Counted from the stretch's first letter, positions 46,733-55,717 are shown. The stretch: 64,000 nt of DNA from Buttiauxella agrestis ATCC 33320 (GCA_024169445.1 JALKFA010000001.1:1922001-1986000); one strand, 5' to 3'. The notes: generated from the letters alone by a model not told the origin. Numbers and translations: made by a program.

Positions 46733-47464
46733 ATGAGCACAGCAATTACACGACAGATCGTTCTCGATACTGAAACCACCGGTATGAACCAAATCGGTGC
46801 TCACTACGAAGGGCACCGCATTATTGAAATCGGTGCGGTTGAAGTGATCAACCGCCGCCTGACAGGCAATAACTTCCATGTCTACTTAAAGCCAGACCGG
46901 CTGGTGGACCCGGAAGCATTTGGTGTCCATGGAATTGCCGATGAGTTTCTGGCGGATAAACCAACCTTTGACCAGGTTGCTGATTCGTTTATGGATTACA
47001 TCCGCGGTGCAGAACTGGTTATCCATAACGCATCGTTTGATATCGGGTTTATGGACTACGAGTTCAGTAAGCTCAAGCGCGATATCCCAAAAACCAATAC
47101 TTTCTGCAAAATCACGGACAGCCTTGCACTCGCACGTAAGATGTTCCCTGGCAAGCGTAACAGCCTCGATGCTCTTTGCTCGCGCTACGAAATAGACAAC
47201 AGTAAACGAACGCTGCACGGCGCATTGCTCGATGCCCAAATCCTGTCTGATGTCTATTTAATGATGACCGGTGGGCAAACCTCTCTGAAGTTTGCTATGG
47301 AAGGGGATGTTCAACAGCGTAGTGGAGACAACGGTATTCAGCGTGTTGTCCGCCAGAGTTCGGGCGTACGCATCATTCGGGCCAGCGATGCAGAATTGGA
47401 AGCACATGAGTCGAGACTTGATTTGGTAGAAAAGAAGGGTGGAAGTTGTCTGTGGCGCATGTAA
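46733..47464 (+). CDS. dnaQ: DNA polymerase III epsilon subunit (proofreading exonuclease)
   Basis: The 243-residue DEDDh exonuclease edits DNA synthesis by DnaE. Asp12 and Glu14 (VLDTETTG), the Asp near residue 103 (NASFDIGF) and HGALLDAQ (His and Asp of the active site) are present. The C-terminal tail, which binds DnaE and ends [10 protein letters not shown], is conserved. It is divergent from rnhA, and tRNA-Asp follows. Confidence 0.98.
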   Translation: MSTAITRQIVLDTETTGMNQIGAHYEGHRIIEIGAVEVINRRLTGNNFHVYLKPDRLVDPEAFGVHGIADEFLADKPTFDQVADSFMDYIRGAELVIHNASFDIGFMDYEFSKLKRDIPKTNTFCKITDSLALARKMFPGKRNSLDALCSRYEIDNSKRTLHGALLDAQILSDVYLMMTGGQTSLKFAMEGDVQQRSGDNGIQRVVRQSSGVRIIRASDAELEAHESRLDLVEKKGGSCLWRM

Positions 47465-47597
47465 AAACAGCATTGATGGATTAAAAATAACCGTTTGGGT
47501 GAAAATAGCGGCAAGCGATTAGATTTATAAGAAAAAACATTGACGCTCATGAGTGCAATACGTAATATCTGCCTCGTTCCCGACGGGGAACAAACGC

Positions 47598-47674
47598 GGA
47601 GCGGTAGTTCAGTCGGTTAGAATACCTGCCTGTCACGCAGGGGGTCGCGGGTTCGAGTCCCGTCCGTTCCGCCA
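47598..47674 (+). tRNA. aspV: tRNA-Asp (GTC), second copy
   Basis: The 77 bases are identical to 38178-38254. It lies downstream of dnaQ, the aspV position of E. coli. Downstream of this tRNA is a variable locus; here it carries the purine-degradation cluster. Confidence 0.97.
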
Positions 47675-47680
47675 CAATCA

Positions 47681-47712
47681 GAAAGCCTGAATCAGAAATG
47701 ATTCAGGCTTTC
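47681..47712 (+). terminator. Terminator after aspV
   Basis: GAAAGCCTGAATCA-GAAA-TGATTCAGGCTTTC is a perfect 14-bp stem. It also lies just beyond the stop of the convergent permease gene and may serve both. Confidence 0.85.
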
Positions 47713-47726
47713 GTCGTTTCTGAAGC

Positions 47727-49214
47727 CTAATCTTTTGAAGCAACAACCTGTCCGTTATATCCCGCCACTTCACTCTCTATTTCCGCACGTGCCAGCCAGC
47801 GGTAACAACCTGCACTCAGGAATGCACCGATAAACCAGCTAAAGTTAGCTACTTCATGCAGCGATGGAATAAAGCTGATGGTCAGGCAAACGGCGACTGA
47901 GGGCAGTAGTGCCAGAATCGCTTTGGGATTGAAGCCACTTTTGTACCAGTAACGCCCTTTTGATGTGTCATCAAACAGATCCTCGACATAAATTTTGCTG
48001 CGTTTAATGATATAGAAATCAGTTAACAAAATGCCGAACAGCGGTCCAATGAACGATCCCAGCACATCGAGCGTGTAGTGAATAAGTTCTGGCGACTGGA
48101 ACAAATTCCACGGGGTCAGCAGTACTGAGCCTACTGCCGCAATCATGCCACCGGTACGGAAGCTGATTTTCTGTGGTGAGCAGTTAGAGAAATCGAAAGC
48201 CGGTGACACGAAATTCGCCACGATATTAATACCAATGGTGGCGGTGATCATGGTCAGCAAACCAATTGCCATTGCGAGGCTGTTACCAACGTGGCTGACG
48301 GTTTCGATAGGGTCGGTAATCATTTTGCCGAACAGCGATTGTGTCCCGGAGACAATGATCACGGTAATAATAGAGAACAGTAAGAAGTTAAATGGTAGCC
48401 CCCAACGGTTACCACGGCGGATCTCTTTCATACTCTTGCCGTAACGCGAGAAGTCACCGAAGTTCAGCAGTGGGCCGGAGAAGTACGAAACCACCAGAGC
48501 GATTGCAGTCAACATCTGCCACGCTTGCTCACCAGAAGTCAGTTGTTTGCTGGCAAGCGTAAATGAAATGCCATCAAAGCCTGTCTGATACAAAATCCAG
48601 CCAGCCAAAGCCATCATCACGATGTAAACCGCAGGCCCGGCGATATCAATAAAGCGCTTAATCGCGTTCATACCGTGCCAGAACACCATCGCCTGCAGCA
48701 CCCACATAATGCCGAAACAAATCCAGCCGAGATGTGAAAGCCCGAGGAAGTGCCCGGTGGTCATGGGTGCCAGTGATGGCCAGAATTTCAGCATAACCAG
48801 CATCAGGGCGTTGGCTGCCAGCCAGGTTTGTATGCCGTACCAGGCGAAGGCGATTAACCCACGAATTACCGCCGGAATATTGGCTCCGAACACGCCAAAT
48901 GCCTGACGGCAAATCACTGCGTAAGGTACACCAGCCATTTGGCTTGGTTTGGCCACCAGGTTCGCACAAAGCTGAACGATGCAAATCCCGACTAACAGGC
49001 AAAGCAAAACTTGCCAGCTCGCCAGCCCCAAGGTGAAGAAGCTGGCGGCGACCACGTAGCCGCCCATACTGTGGACATCGGACATCCAGAAAGAAAAAAT
49101 ATTGTACCAGGACCATGTCTGGTTGCGCGTCGGCGCCAAATCTTCATTGCATAAACGTGGGCTATAACCGGCGTTATCGTTCATGGCTGTCGTGTTGTGT
49201 TTAATACCTGGCAT
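47727..49214 (-). CDS. NCS1-family permease, probably for allantoin or a related ureide/purine
   Basis: The 495-residue membrane protein has about 12 hydrophobic segments and NCS1 (nucleobase:cation symporter-1) features: NEDLAPTRNQTWSWYNIFSFWM at the N-terminus (split across helix 1) and SYFSGPLLNFGDFSRYG in the middle. Allantoin permeases such as PucI belong to this family, and the gene next door is allantoin racemase, so allantoin uptake is the best guess; hydantoin, uracil or purine transport cannot be excluded. GGGAGC is upstream of the ATG. A candidate sigma-54 promoter lies about 55-70 bases before the start. Confidence 0.85.
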   Translation of the reverse strand: MPGIKHNTTAMNDNAGYSPRLCNEDLAPTRNQTWSWYNIFSFWMSDVHSMGGYVVAASFFTLGLASWQVLLCLLVGICIVQLCANLVAKPSQMAGVPYAVICRQAFGVFGANIPAVIRGLIAFAWYGIQTWLAANALMLVMLKFWPSLAPMTTGHFLGLSHLGWICFGIMWVLQAMVFWHGMNAIKRFIDIAGPAVYIVMMALAGWILYQTGFDGISFTLASKQLTSGEQAWQMLTAIALVVSYFSGPLLNFGDFSRYGKSMKEIRRGNRWGLPFNFLLFSIITVIIVSGTQSLFGKMITDPIETVSHVGNSLAMAIGLLTMITATIGINIVANFVSPAFDFSNCSPQKISFRTGGMIAAVGSVLLTPWNLFQSPELIHYTLDVLGSFIGPLFGILLTDFYIIKRSKIYVEDLFDDTSKGRYWYKSGFNPKAILALLPSVAVCLTISFIPSLHEVANFSWFIGAFLSAGCYRWLARAEIESEVAGYNGQVVASKD

Positions 49215-49267
49215 GATATCTGCTCCCTAATAAAAACAGATGCTGACGGATTGTCTGAAACCTTTGT

Positions 49268-49283
49268 TGCAGGAACCAGGCCA
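49268..49283 (-). promoter_or_regulatory. Candidate sigma-54 promoter for the permease
   Basis: Read on the minus strand: TGGCCT-GGTTC-CTGCA, with the required GG-N10-GC spacing but two departures from TGGCAC-N5-TTGCA. The predicted start is about 45 bases before the ATG. It is weaker than the sites before hpxJ and hpxW. Confidence 0.4.
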
Positions 49284-49389
49284 GGTTTGATTTTTTAGCA
49301 GCAAGACGCAAACCGCGGACTACGAAAGCAGAAAATGAAGAGCATCCAGGAATGACGCGCCTTTTCATGGTGCAGATGTTTAATTTTTT

Positions 49390-49416
49390 GCCCAGAAGTG
49401 GTGCTAATCACTGGGC
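49390..49416. promoter_or_regulatory. Dyad upstream of the allantoin racemase gene
   Basis: GCCCAG and CTGGGC form a perfect inverted repeat separated by 15 bases, ending 23 bases before the racemase start. An inner AGTG/CACT pair extends it. It could be an operator or a leader hairpin; no regulator can be named. Confidence 0.35.
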
Positions 49417-49439
49417 TAACGGAACCAAAAGGAGTGAAC

Positions 49440-50177
49440 GTGAAGAAACATTTGATTCAGGTGGTCAATCCCAACACCAATGTGGCGATGACCCACACTA
49501 TCGCCGAAGCGGCTCGCAGCGTAGCCGCAAACACCAGCGAGATTATTGCTGTCTGCTCCTCACAGGGTGTGGAATCGATAGAAGGACATTTTGATGAAAC
49601 GATTGCTGCTATCGGAGTTCTTGAGCAAATCAAACGCGGTAAAGAGCAGGGAGTCAGCGGCCATGTGATTACCTGTTTTGGTGACCCCGGTTTGCTGGCC
49701 GCGCGTGAACTGGCAACTGGGCCGGTAATAGGTATTGCCGAAGCTGCGATGCATACCGCCACAATGGTTGCCACGCGCTTTTCTATTGTCACCACTTTGC
49801 CGCGAACGGTGATTATTGCCCGTCATTTACTTCGGCAGTATGGGTTTGAGCATCATTGTGCCGCGCTGCACGCCATCGATTTGCCGGTTCTGGCATTAGA
49901 AGATGGCACGGGTCTTGCTCAGATGAAGGTACGCGAGCGTTGTATCCAGGCCATAAAAGAAGATAACAGCGGGGCGATTGTGCTTGGCTGCGGGGGGATG
50001 GCAAATCTTGCCCGTGAGCTAACGGCCGAATTGGGTGTTCCTGTTATTGATGGCGTCACCGCTGCGGTGAAAATGGTGGAATCCCTCATCGCACTTGGAC
50101 TTGGAACCAGCAAACACGGTGATCTCGCGTATCCGAATAAAAAGCCGTTATCAGGCTGTTTTGACATGCTGAGTTGA
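49440..50177 (+). CDS. hpxA: Allantoin racemase (Asp/Glu/hydantoin racemase family)
   Basis: The 245-residue protein interconverts the S and R forms of allantoin, so that both can be used. Family motifs VVNPNTNVAMT at the N-terminus and the two catalytic cysteines Cys79 (VITCFGDPG) and Cys184 (VLGCGGMA) are present; this matches the known Cys79/Cys184 pair of Klebsiella HpxA. The GTG start follows AAAAGGAG. It is divergent from the permease and 31 bases before the allantoinase gene, so the two form an operon. Confidence 0.9.
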   Translation: MKKHLIQVVNPNTNVAMTHTIAEAARSVAANTSEIIAVCSSQGVESIEGHFDETIAAIGVLEQIKRGKEQGVSGHVITCFGDPGLLAARELATGPVIGIAEAAMHTATMVATRFSIVTTLPRTVIIARHLLRQYGFEHHCAALHAIDLPVLALEDGTGLAQMKVRERCIQAIKEDNSGAIVLGCGGMANLARELTAELGVPVIDGVTAAVKMVESLIALGLGTSKHGDLAYPNKKPLSGCFDMLS

Positions 50178-50208
50178 TGTTCTGGCTCGGCTCATAAGGA
50201 ACCGAACC

Positions 50209-51165
50209 ATGAATGAAGTAGTGAAAAATAAGCGCTATCACTTTACCGAGAACTACCCGCGTGACATGAAAGGTTATGCGGGTAAACCACCTCATGCGCA
50301 ATGGCCGAATAACGCCCGAGTCGCCGTGCAGTTTGTGCTGAATTTTGAAGAAGGCGGTGAGAACCATGTTCTGCATGGCGATGCCGGATCTGAACAATTC
50401 CTCTCCGATATTATCGGTGCCGCCAGCTTCCCCGACCGCCATATGTCGATGGATTCACTGTACGAATATGGTTCCCGCGCGGGTTTCTGGCGTATCCACA
50501 ATGAGTTTCAAAAACGCGGCCTGACGATGAGTATTTTCGGCGTCGCAATGGCGCTGGTGCGAAATCCTGAAATCGTCGCCGCGATTAAAGCGGCGGATTA
50601 CGACGTGGTGAGCCACGGCTGGCGCTGGATCCACTATCAAAATCTCGATGAAGCGACTGAACGCCAGCATATGCACCAGGCGATCGAAATCCTGGAGGAT
50701 TTGTTCGGCAGCAAGCCGCAGGGTTGGTATACCGGCCGCGATAGCCCGAACACGCGCAGGCTGGTGGCGGAAAACGGCAGCTTCCTTTACGACAGCGATT
50801 ATTACGGCGACGATTTGCCATTCTGGAGTGAAGTGACCTGTAGCGACGGTTCCATCAAGCCGCATCTGGTGGTGCCATATACCCTGGATGCCAACGATAT
50901 GCGCTTTGCCACCGCGCAAGGTTTTAATACCGCCGAGCAGTTTTATACCTATCTGAAAGACAGCTTTGATGTGTTGTACGAGGAAGGGGAAACCGCGCCG
51001 AAAATGATGTCTATCGGCATGCACTGCCGTTTACTGGGGCGTCCGGGGCGATTCAGGGCGTTACAACGTTTTCTGGATTATGTGCAGCAGCATGATGATG
51101 TGTGGATTTGCCGCCGTCAGGATATTGCCGAGCATTGGGTGAAGACGCATCCGTTTAAAGGCTGA
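50209..51165 (+). CDS. puuE: Allantoinase, PuuE (polysaccharide-deacetylase-like) type
   Basis: The 318-residue enzyme opens allantoin to allantoate. It belongs to the NodB-like allantoinases (PuuE/HpxB), not the urease-like AllB family: YPRDMKGYAGKPPHAQWP, NFEEGGENHVLHGD, SMDSLYEYGSRAGFWR and WYTGRDSPNTRRLV are characteristic. PuuE enzymes lack the metal-binding set of classical deacetylases. It is cotranscribed with the racemase. hpxZ converges on it 41 bases downstream. In Klebsiella nomenclature it would be hpxB. Confidence 0.9.
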   Translation: MNEVVKNKRYHFTENYPRDMKGYAGKPPHAQWPNNARVAVQFVLNFEEGGENHVLHGDAGSEQFLSDIIGAASFPDRHMSMDSLYEYGSRAGFWRIHNEFQKRGLTMSIFGVAMALVRNPEIVAAIKAADYDVVSHGWRWIHYQNLDEATERQHMHQAIEILEDLFGSKPQGWYTGRDSPNTRRLVAENGSFLYDSDYYGDDLPFWSEVTCSDGSIKPHLVVPYTLDANDMRFATAQGFNTAEQFYTYLKDSFDVLYEEGETAPKMMSIGMHCRLLGRPGRFRALQRFLDYVQQHDDVWICRRQDIAEHWVKTHPFKG

Positions 51166-51176
51166 TTTGAGTGGCT

Positions 51177-51199
51177 GCGGGTAACACGAGTTTACCCGC
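51177..51199. terminator. Hairpin between the convergent allantoinase and hpxZ genes
   Basis: GCGGGTAA-CACGAGT-TTACCCGC has an 8-bp stem but no clear T-run. Its convergent position suggests a weak bidirectional terminator. Confidence 0.5.
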
Positions 51200-51206
51200 C
51201 CACAGC

Positions 51207-51590
51207 TTAGCTCATGATACTGACGTGTGCGGCGACTATCCGCCAGCCATAGGGGAACTTGACCCAGGTCTGCATCTGGCGGCCAATTTTGTCACTGCCT
51301 TCGCGAGTAAATTCAGTGCTGGCCACCGCCATGTCATCACCGTAAGTTGTGATGGTGGTATTTTGCAACAGCCGCTCTAACCCCTGAGTAGAGCGGGTAT
51401 TCCTGAACGCTCTGATCTCGTCGATTCCATACAGATTTTCACTGGCACCGTAGCGAACGGTGCGGGGATCGGACCAAAATAATTCATCTAATACGGCGAC
51501 ATCGTTGCTAATTAACGCCTGTTCGTAGCGGTAAAACGCAGCGCTTACCTCATTGACGATGGCAGGACGATCAATATTGTCACGCATCAT
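51207..51590 (-). CDS. hpxZ: HpxZ/AtzH-like protein (DUF3225, NTF2-like fold)
   Basis: The 127-residue small protein has an SnoaL/NTF2-like pattern: FYRYEQALISNDVAVLDELF, VRYGASENLYGIDEI and a C-terminal WRIVAAHVSIMS. It is the homologue of Klebsiella HpxZ and of AtzH, which in cyanuric acid breakdown acts on dicarboxyurea after the AtzE step. Here it is the last gene of hpxWXYZ, ten bases after the amidase. I infer a hydrolytic or decarboxylating step on the amidase product; no activity has been shown by the sequence itself. Confidence 0.85.
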   Translation of the reverse strand: MMRDNIDRPAIVNEVSAAFYRYEQALISNDVAVLDELFWSDPRTVRYGASENLYGIDEIRAFRNTRSTQGLERLLQNTTITTYGDDMAVASTEFTREGSDKIGRQMQTWVKFPYGWRIVAAHVSIMS

Positions 51591-51600
51591 AGTATTTACC

Positions 51601-52980
51601 TTACCTGGTGGGTTTTCCCATCAGCATACCCTTTATTTCAAGCTGATGGGCGGCTCTCAGGCAGATATCTTCTCGCCAGGGCGCGGCAATGAGTTGCACA
51701 CCAATTGGGCTGCCATGGGCAGTGGCTAATGGCACCGTCACAACCGGCAGGCCGAGGAAGGAAATGGGTTGTGTCAGCATTCCCATACTGGCTTTGACGG
51801 GAAGGTCTGCCCCGTTGATCCGCATTGTTTGCTGGCCTATTAGCGTGGCGCTGCAAGGTGTCGCGGGTGCGATGAGCAGATCGTATTGCTTGAAAAGCGG
51901 CAGTGTTTTATCACGGAACCATGCCCGAAACCTTTGTGCCTGTGTGTACCAGGCTGATGGCGTCATGGCGCCAGCCAAAAGGCGCTCGCGGGAATTCAGC
52001 TCAAACTGTTCAGCGTGCTCGCGCAATGCGGGCAAGTAATGATTTCCCCCTTCGGCAGCCGAGAGCAAAAATGCCGCCGAGCGTGCTAATTCAGCTTCCG
52101 GCATTGAAATAGACTCGAGCGCCTCCAGAGTGTGAGCGACCTGAGTCACCGCCGCTTTGGCGTCGGCGTCACACCAGTCATCAAAAAAACCGCCCAGAAC
52201 CGCGCAACGCAAACTTCCAGCCGGTTGCAGTTTTTCACTGGTCAGATCGATGCTGCGTATGGACTGAAAGTGATCGCTTGGATCCGCGCCCTGAAGGGCA
52301 TCGTACACGCGAGCCAGATCGTCGACGTTACGCGCCAGCGGGCCAATATGATCGAGGCTGGCAACAAAAGGTTGGCTGCCGCTGCGTGAAAGCCGCCCAA
52401 ATGTCGGTTTTAGCCCGAGCACACCACACAGCGAAGCTGGCACGCGAATCGATCCGTTAGTATCGGTACCCAACGTAAAGTTCACCATGCCAGCCGCGAC
52501 GGCAGCCGCAGAACCGCCGGATGATCCTCCGGCAATTCGTGCCAGATCATGTGGGTTGCGGGTCGCGCCGTAATAGCTATTTTCGGTGGTGAAACCGTAA
52601 GCGTAGGCATCCATATTCAGTGCGCCTGAAAGCATGGCTCCGGCAGTAGTCAGCTGTTTGATGGCAAATGCATCGCTATTTGCCGGGGGTTGCGAGCTAA
52701 ACAGTTCTGCGCCAGCCAGCGTCGTCACCCCTTTAATATCAAACAGATTTTTTACCGCATAAGGCACACCCGCTAATGGCGGCAGTGTTTCACCACGTGC
52801 GCACTGTTGATCAATGGCTTCGGCTTCTTGTAGCAGACGCTGCGCGGTCACTTCGGTAAAAGCATTAATCTCGGGATTAGCCTGTGTGATTTTTGCCAGT
52901 GTAAGCCTGGCCAATTCGTGAGCTGAAAACTCGCCGCTGGCTAATCCTTGCTGAATATCGCGAATGGAAAGTTCGCTCAT
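51601..52980 (-). CDS. hpxY: AtzE-type amidase (amidase signature family)
   Basis: The 459-residue amidase has the Ser-cisSer-Lys triad at Lys77 ([13 protein letters not shown]), Ser153 (GGSSGGS) and Ser177 ([12 protein letters not shown]). It resembles AtzE/GatA, which need a small partner (AtzG/GatC); the preceding gene encodes one and overlaps the start by four bases. AtzE deaminates 1-carboxybiuret. By chemical analogy the substrate here may be oxalurate, the product of the HpxJ aminotransferase. This is an inference; the family annotation alone is firm. Confidence 0.88.
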   Translation of the reverse strand: MSELSIRDIQQGLASGEFSAHELARLTLAKITQANPEINAFTEVTAQRLLQEAEAIDQQCARGETLPPLAGVPYAVKNLFDIKGVTTLAGAELFSSQPPANSDAFAIKQLTTAGAMLSGALNMDAYAYGFTTENSYYGATRNPHDLARIAGGSSGGSAAAVAAGMVNFTLGTDTNGSIRVPASLCGVLGLKPTFGRLSRSGSQPFVASLDHIGPLARNVDDLARVYDALQGADPSDHFQSIRSIDLTSEKLQPAGSLRCAVLGGFFDDWCDADAKAAVTQVAHTLEALESISMPEAELARSAAFLLSAAEGGNHYLPALREHAEQFELNSRERLLAGAMTPSAWYTQAQRFRAWFRDKTLPLFKQYDLLIAPATPCSATLIGQQTMRINGADLPVKASMGMLTQPISFLGLPVVTVPLATAHGSPIGVQLIAAPWREDICLRAAHQLEIKGMLMGKPTR

Positions 52981-53165
52981 AATTTATAGACTCCGGCGAC
53001 TTCCTGGCGTTGCGGTAGCGGAAAATCCATTAACGGTTCTGCCAGGGTCTCCATGCGAGCCAGTTGTACTTCAAGTTCTTTACGGCGTGCTTCATCGAGT
53101 GGAACGTTGAGAAGTTGTTCCATGACTTTGATGTACGCGGGCCAGTCGATAGAATTTAATGTCAT
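52977..53165 (-). CDS. hpxX: AtzG/GatC-like small amidase partner (DUF4089)
   Basis: The 62-residue protein begins MTLNSIDWPAYIKVMEQL and ends [15 protein letters not shown], with the helical layout and terminal segment of AtzG, which wraps AtzE as GatC does GatA. The ATG at 53165 has AAGGAGG seven bases before it. The frame extends upstream to 53303, but that part overlaps hpxW and has no homology. The stop overlaps the hpxY start. Confidence 0.87.
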   Translation of the reverse strand: MTLNSIDWPAYIKVMEQLLNVPLDEARRKELEVQLARMETLAEPLMDFPLPQRQEVAGVYKL

Positions 53166-53175
53166 TTTTACCTCC

Positions 53176-54762
53176 TTAAAATCCTGCCGCGCTGCCGTTG
53201 CTGCGCGGGTCGTAAGCCCCTTCAAGCATGCCATTGGTATGGCGCACAATTGCACCCGCATGGCCGACGGCTTCACTAAAATTTGGCAGAGACTCAACCT
53301 CATGCCCTAACTGGCGCAGGGTGTTGAAAGTCTCCTGGCTAAATCTGGCTTCTAATTTCAGGCTGTCTGTGGCTTGCCCCCAGGTTCTGCCCAGTAACCA
53401 GCGCGGGGCGCTAACGGCTTCCTGTAACGGCATGCCCTGAATTACATGGCGGGTAAAAATGGCTGCCTGGGTTTGCGGTTGCCCGTCGCCGCCCATCGAT
53501 CCATACACCATCGTCCGTCCATCAGCCAGGCGGGCCGCTGCCGGATTCAGGGTGTGAAACGGCTGTTTACCGGGCGCAAGACTTAACAGGCTATCGGGGT
53601 TGAGGCTGAAAGCTGCGCCACGGTTTTGCCAAAGCACACCGCTTTTTGGCAGAACCACGCCGCTTCCGAACTCGTGATAAATGCTTTGAATAAACGAAAC
53701 GGCCAGACCGCTGCTATCAATCACACCCATCCAGACCGTGTCGCCAGGGCCTTTTCCGGTTCCCCAGTTTGCGGCTTTACCGTCATCAATTTCTGCGGCC
53801 AGCGCCGCAAGTGGCGCCGGATCTAACAGGCTTTGGATTGATGTCGTGATATGACGAGGATCGGTGATGTATTTGTCGCGCAGGGCGAAGGCTTTTTTAG
53901 TGGCCTCGACGATACGGTGAACCGTTTGGGTTTCGTTGGCTTGCGCCATCTCTAAATGGTCGGTGATCCCCAGAATCGCCAGTGAAACCAGGCCCTGCGT
54001 TGGCGGTGTCATATTATAAACCTCACCCTGCTGGTGGTGCAGATGCAGCGGAATACGGCGTTTTGCACGCTGGGCGGCGAGGTCCTGTAAGTTAATCGGC
54101 ATCCCTAAATCAGCGAGTTCTTCGGCAAGCAGTGTGGCTAATGGCCCGCGATAAAAGCTATCAAGCCCTTCAACGGTCAGGCGTGTCAGCGTTTCGGCCA
54201 GCCGTGGTTGAGTAAACCGGCTGCCCGCGCGTGGGATTTCGCCTCGTTCCAGAAAGGTTTCGGCAAAACCGGTGATGTTAACCAGTTCGTCATATTTACT
54301 GTGTGTGGCGAGCGCCTGAGATTGGGTCACCGGAATACCATCTGCCGCATAGCGGATGGCGTCAGCCAATAGACGCGAGAGAGGTAATTGCCCGCCACCG
54401 AGTTGCCCGGCAATTTTTAGCGCTTCGTCCCAACCACTTAGCGTGCCAGGTACGGTTAATGCCGCTTTTGGGCCACGATGTGGGATTGCGTTTTCACCGG
54501 CGTAAAACTCCAGTGAGGCAAGCGAACCTGCTGCACCGCTGGCATCAATGGCAATCGGTTCGCCTTCTGGCGGCACGATCAACCAAAAGCCATCCCCGCC
54601 AATACCATTCATATGCGGATAAACTACGGCGATAGTTGCCGCCGCCGCGACCATCGCTTCGATGGCGTCCCCCCCGTGGCGTAGCACGGATAATGCGGAT
54701 TCACTGGCCAAATGGTGCGGAGTCACCGCCATGCCGGAAGGTGCCATATTGCTTTGCATCAT
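53176..54762 (-). CDS. hpxW: Oxamate amidohydrolase, gamma-glutamyltranspeptidase-like (Ntn hydrolase)
   Basis: The 528-residue Ntn-hydrolase precursor should cleave itself before Thr342 (GPGDTVWMGVIDSSG), making that threonine the nucleophile. GGT-fold markers SLHG-like region, NGIGGDGFWLIV (residues 52-63), PGTLSGWDEA and GSMGGDGQPQTQ are present; there is no signal peptide, unlike periplasmic GGT. Klebsiella HpxW of this type hydrolyses oxamate to oxalate and ammonia. The ATG at 54762 is preferred; the frame extends upstream across the regulator promoter without homology. A sigma-54 type promoter lies about 40 bases upstream. Confidence 0.88.
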   Translation of the reverse strand: MMQSNMAPSGMAVTPHHLASESALSVLRHGGDAIEAMVAAAATIAVVYPHMNGIGGDGFWLIVPPEGEPIAIDASGAAGSLASLEFYAGENAIPHRGPKAALTVPGTLSGWDEALKIAGQLGGGQLPLSRLLADAIRYAADGIPVTQSQALATHSKYDELVNITGFAETFLERGEIPRAGSRFTQPRLAETLTRLTVEGLDSFYRGPLATLLAEELADLGMPINLQDLAAQRAKRRIPLHLHHQQGEVYNMTPPTQGLVSLAILGITDHLEMAQANETQTVHRIVEATKKAFALRDKYITDPRHITTSIQSLLDPAPLAALAAEIDDGKAANWGTGKGPGDTVWMGVIDSSGLAVSFIQSIYHEFGSGVVLPKSGVLWQNRGAAFSLNPDSLLSLAPGKQPFHTLNPAAARLADGRTMVYGSMGGDGQPQTQAAIFTRHVIQGMPLQEAVSAPRWLLGRTWGQATDSLKLEARFSQETFNTLRQLGHEVESLPNFSEAVGHAGAIVRHTNGMLEGAYDPRSNGSAAGF

Positions 54763-54800
54763 CGTGTTATCTCTCAGAATGGAAGACGGGGTTATCTTTA

Positions 54801-54816
54801 AGCAAAAGATGTTCCA
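54801..54816 (-). promoter_or_regulatory. Sigma-54 type promoter for hpxWXYZ
   Basis: On the minus strand TGGAAC-ATCTT-TTGCT keeps GG-N10-GC exactly, with one difference from TGGCAC in the -24 box and a consensus TTGCW -12 box. The predicted start is about 30 bases before the hpxW ATG. The putative RpiR operator sits just upstream. Confidence 0.6.
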
Positions 54817-54831
54817 GGTTGACGCGGTTGA

Positions 54832-54863
54832 TTTCACTGTGCCAGGCTCGAGTGAAACAAAAG
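54832..54863. promoter_or_regulatory. Putative RpiR-type operator in the hpxW-hpxU intergenic region
   Basis: TTTCACT (54832-54838) and AGTGAAA (54851-54857) form a perfect inverted repeat with a 12-base gap. The right arm extends to GTGAAACAAAAG (54852-54863), whose exact reverse complement occurs before hpxJ at 55959-55970. The site is 15 bases upstream of the regulator start, suiting autoregulation. Confidence 0.6.
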
Positions 54864-54877
54864 TTACAGAGGTCATA

Positions 54878-55717
54878 ATGAAACAATTAGATGAGCGTTT
54901 AAGAGCGACATATGAGCAGCTTTCTCCGCAAGAACAACGTGTTGCCACATTTATTTTCGATCATTTTGACGACCTGATTAGCTACAACAGCGCGGAACTT
55001 GCTCGCCTTTCTGGCGTATCAAAAGCCACGGTTAGCCGTTTATTTAAGCGTTTGGGCTATGACCGTTACAAAGATATGCGTGAAGAGTTACGTACCTTGC
55101 GCCAGAGCGGAATGCCGCTGACAGAAAACCGCGATGCAGTGCAGGGAAACACCTTATTAGCACGACATTATAAGCAAGAAATGGCCAACCTGACGCAGTG
55201 GGTTAGCCTGCTGGATACGCAGCAATTTGCCGATGTCGTGAGTGCGATTAATACCTCAAAACGTATTTTCATCATTGGCTTAAGGAATTCATGGCCAGTG
55301 GCGACGCATTTACGCCAACAGTTATTGCAGACTCGCAACGATGTCTGGTTACTGCCGCAACCGGGCCAGACGCTGGCAGAAGAAGTGGTGGATATCAGTG
55401 AGCAGGATTGCGTTATTGCTATCGCGTTTCGCAGAAGGCCGAGAATTATCAAGCCATTGCTGGCAAACCTGCATAAGCGCCAGATACCGTTGCTGGTAAT
55501 GAGCGAAGCGCAAGGCTCAGGTCTTACGCCATTCTGCCGCTGGCACTTTGCAGCACCGCTTGATAGCGTTTCAGCTTTTGATAGCTATAGCAGCGCGATG
55601 AGCCTGGTGAACTTGTTGTCTAATGCGGTACTCCACGAGGCGCTAACCACCGGTCGCCAGCGTATTCATCATATTGCTGAGTTGTATTCCGAACTGGATG
55701 AGCTGGAACAACGGTAA
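54878..55717 (+). CDS. hpxU: RpiR/MurR-family transcriptional regulator
   Basis: The 279-residue regulator has an N-terminal HTH_6 domain (helix-turn-helix AELARLSGVSKATVSRLFKR, about residues 45-64) and a C-terminal SIS domain (RIFIIGLRNSWPVATHLRQQ). The ATG at 54878 has AGAGG six bases before; the frame upstream to 54662 overlaps hpxW. It is divergent from hpxW and followed by the hpxJ operon. Klebsiella HpxU is an RpiR-type repressor of allantoate catabolism, so the symbol is used by position and family. The SIS ligand is unknown. Confidence 0.85.
   Translation: MKQLDERLRATYEQLSPQEQRVATFIFDHFDDLISYNSAELARLSGVSKATVSRLFKRLGYDRYKDMREELRTLRQSGMPLTENRDAVQGNTLLARHYKQEMANLTQWVSLLDTQQFADVVSAINTSKRIFIIGLRNSWPVATHLRQQLLQTRNDVWLLPQPGQTLAEEVVDISEQDCVIAIAFRRRPRIIKPLLANLHKRQIPLLVMSEAQGSGLTPFCRWHFAAPLDSVSAFDSYSSAMSLVNLLSNAVLHEALTTGRQRIHHIAELYSELDELEQR

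Noticed and set aside
49398-49439. Longer racemase start at 49398
   Set aside because: The upstream 14 codons cross a dyad and lack homology; the GTG at 49440 follows a strong AAAAGGAG site and puts the catalytic cysteines at the known positions 79 and 184.
49215-49439. Sigma-54 promoter on the plus strand before the racemase
   Set aside because: No GG-N10-GC element with acceptable flanks was found on that strand.
54763-54948. N-terminal extension of hpxW across the regulator's promoter
   Set aside because: The extra 62 codons overlap the divergent control region and hpxU start, and show no GGT-family sequence.
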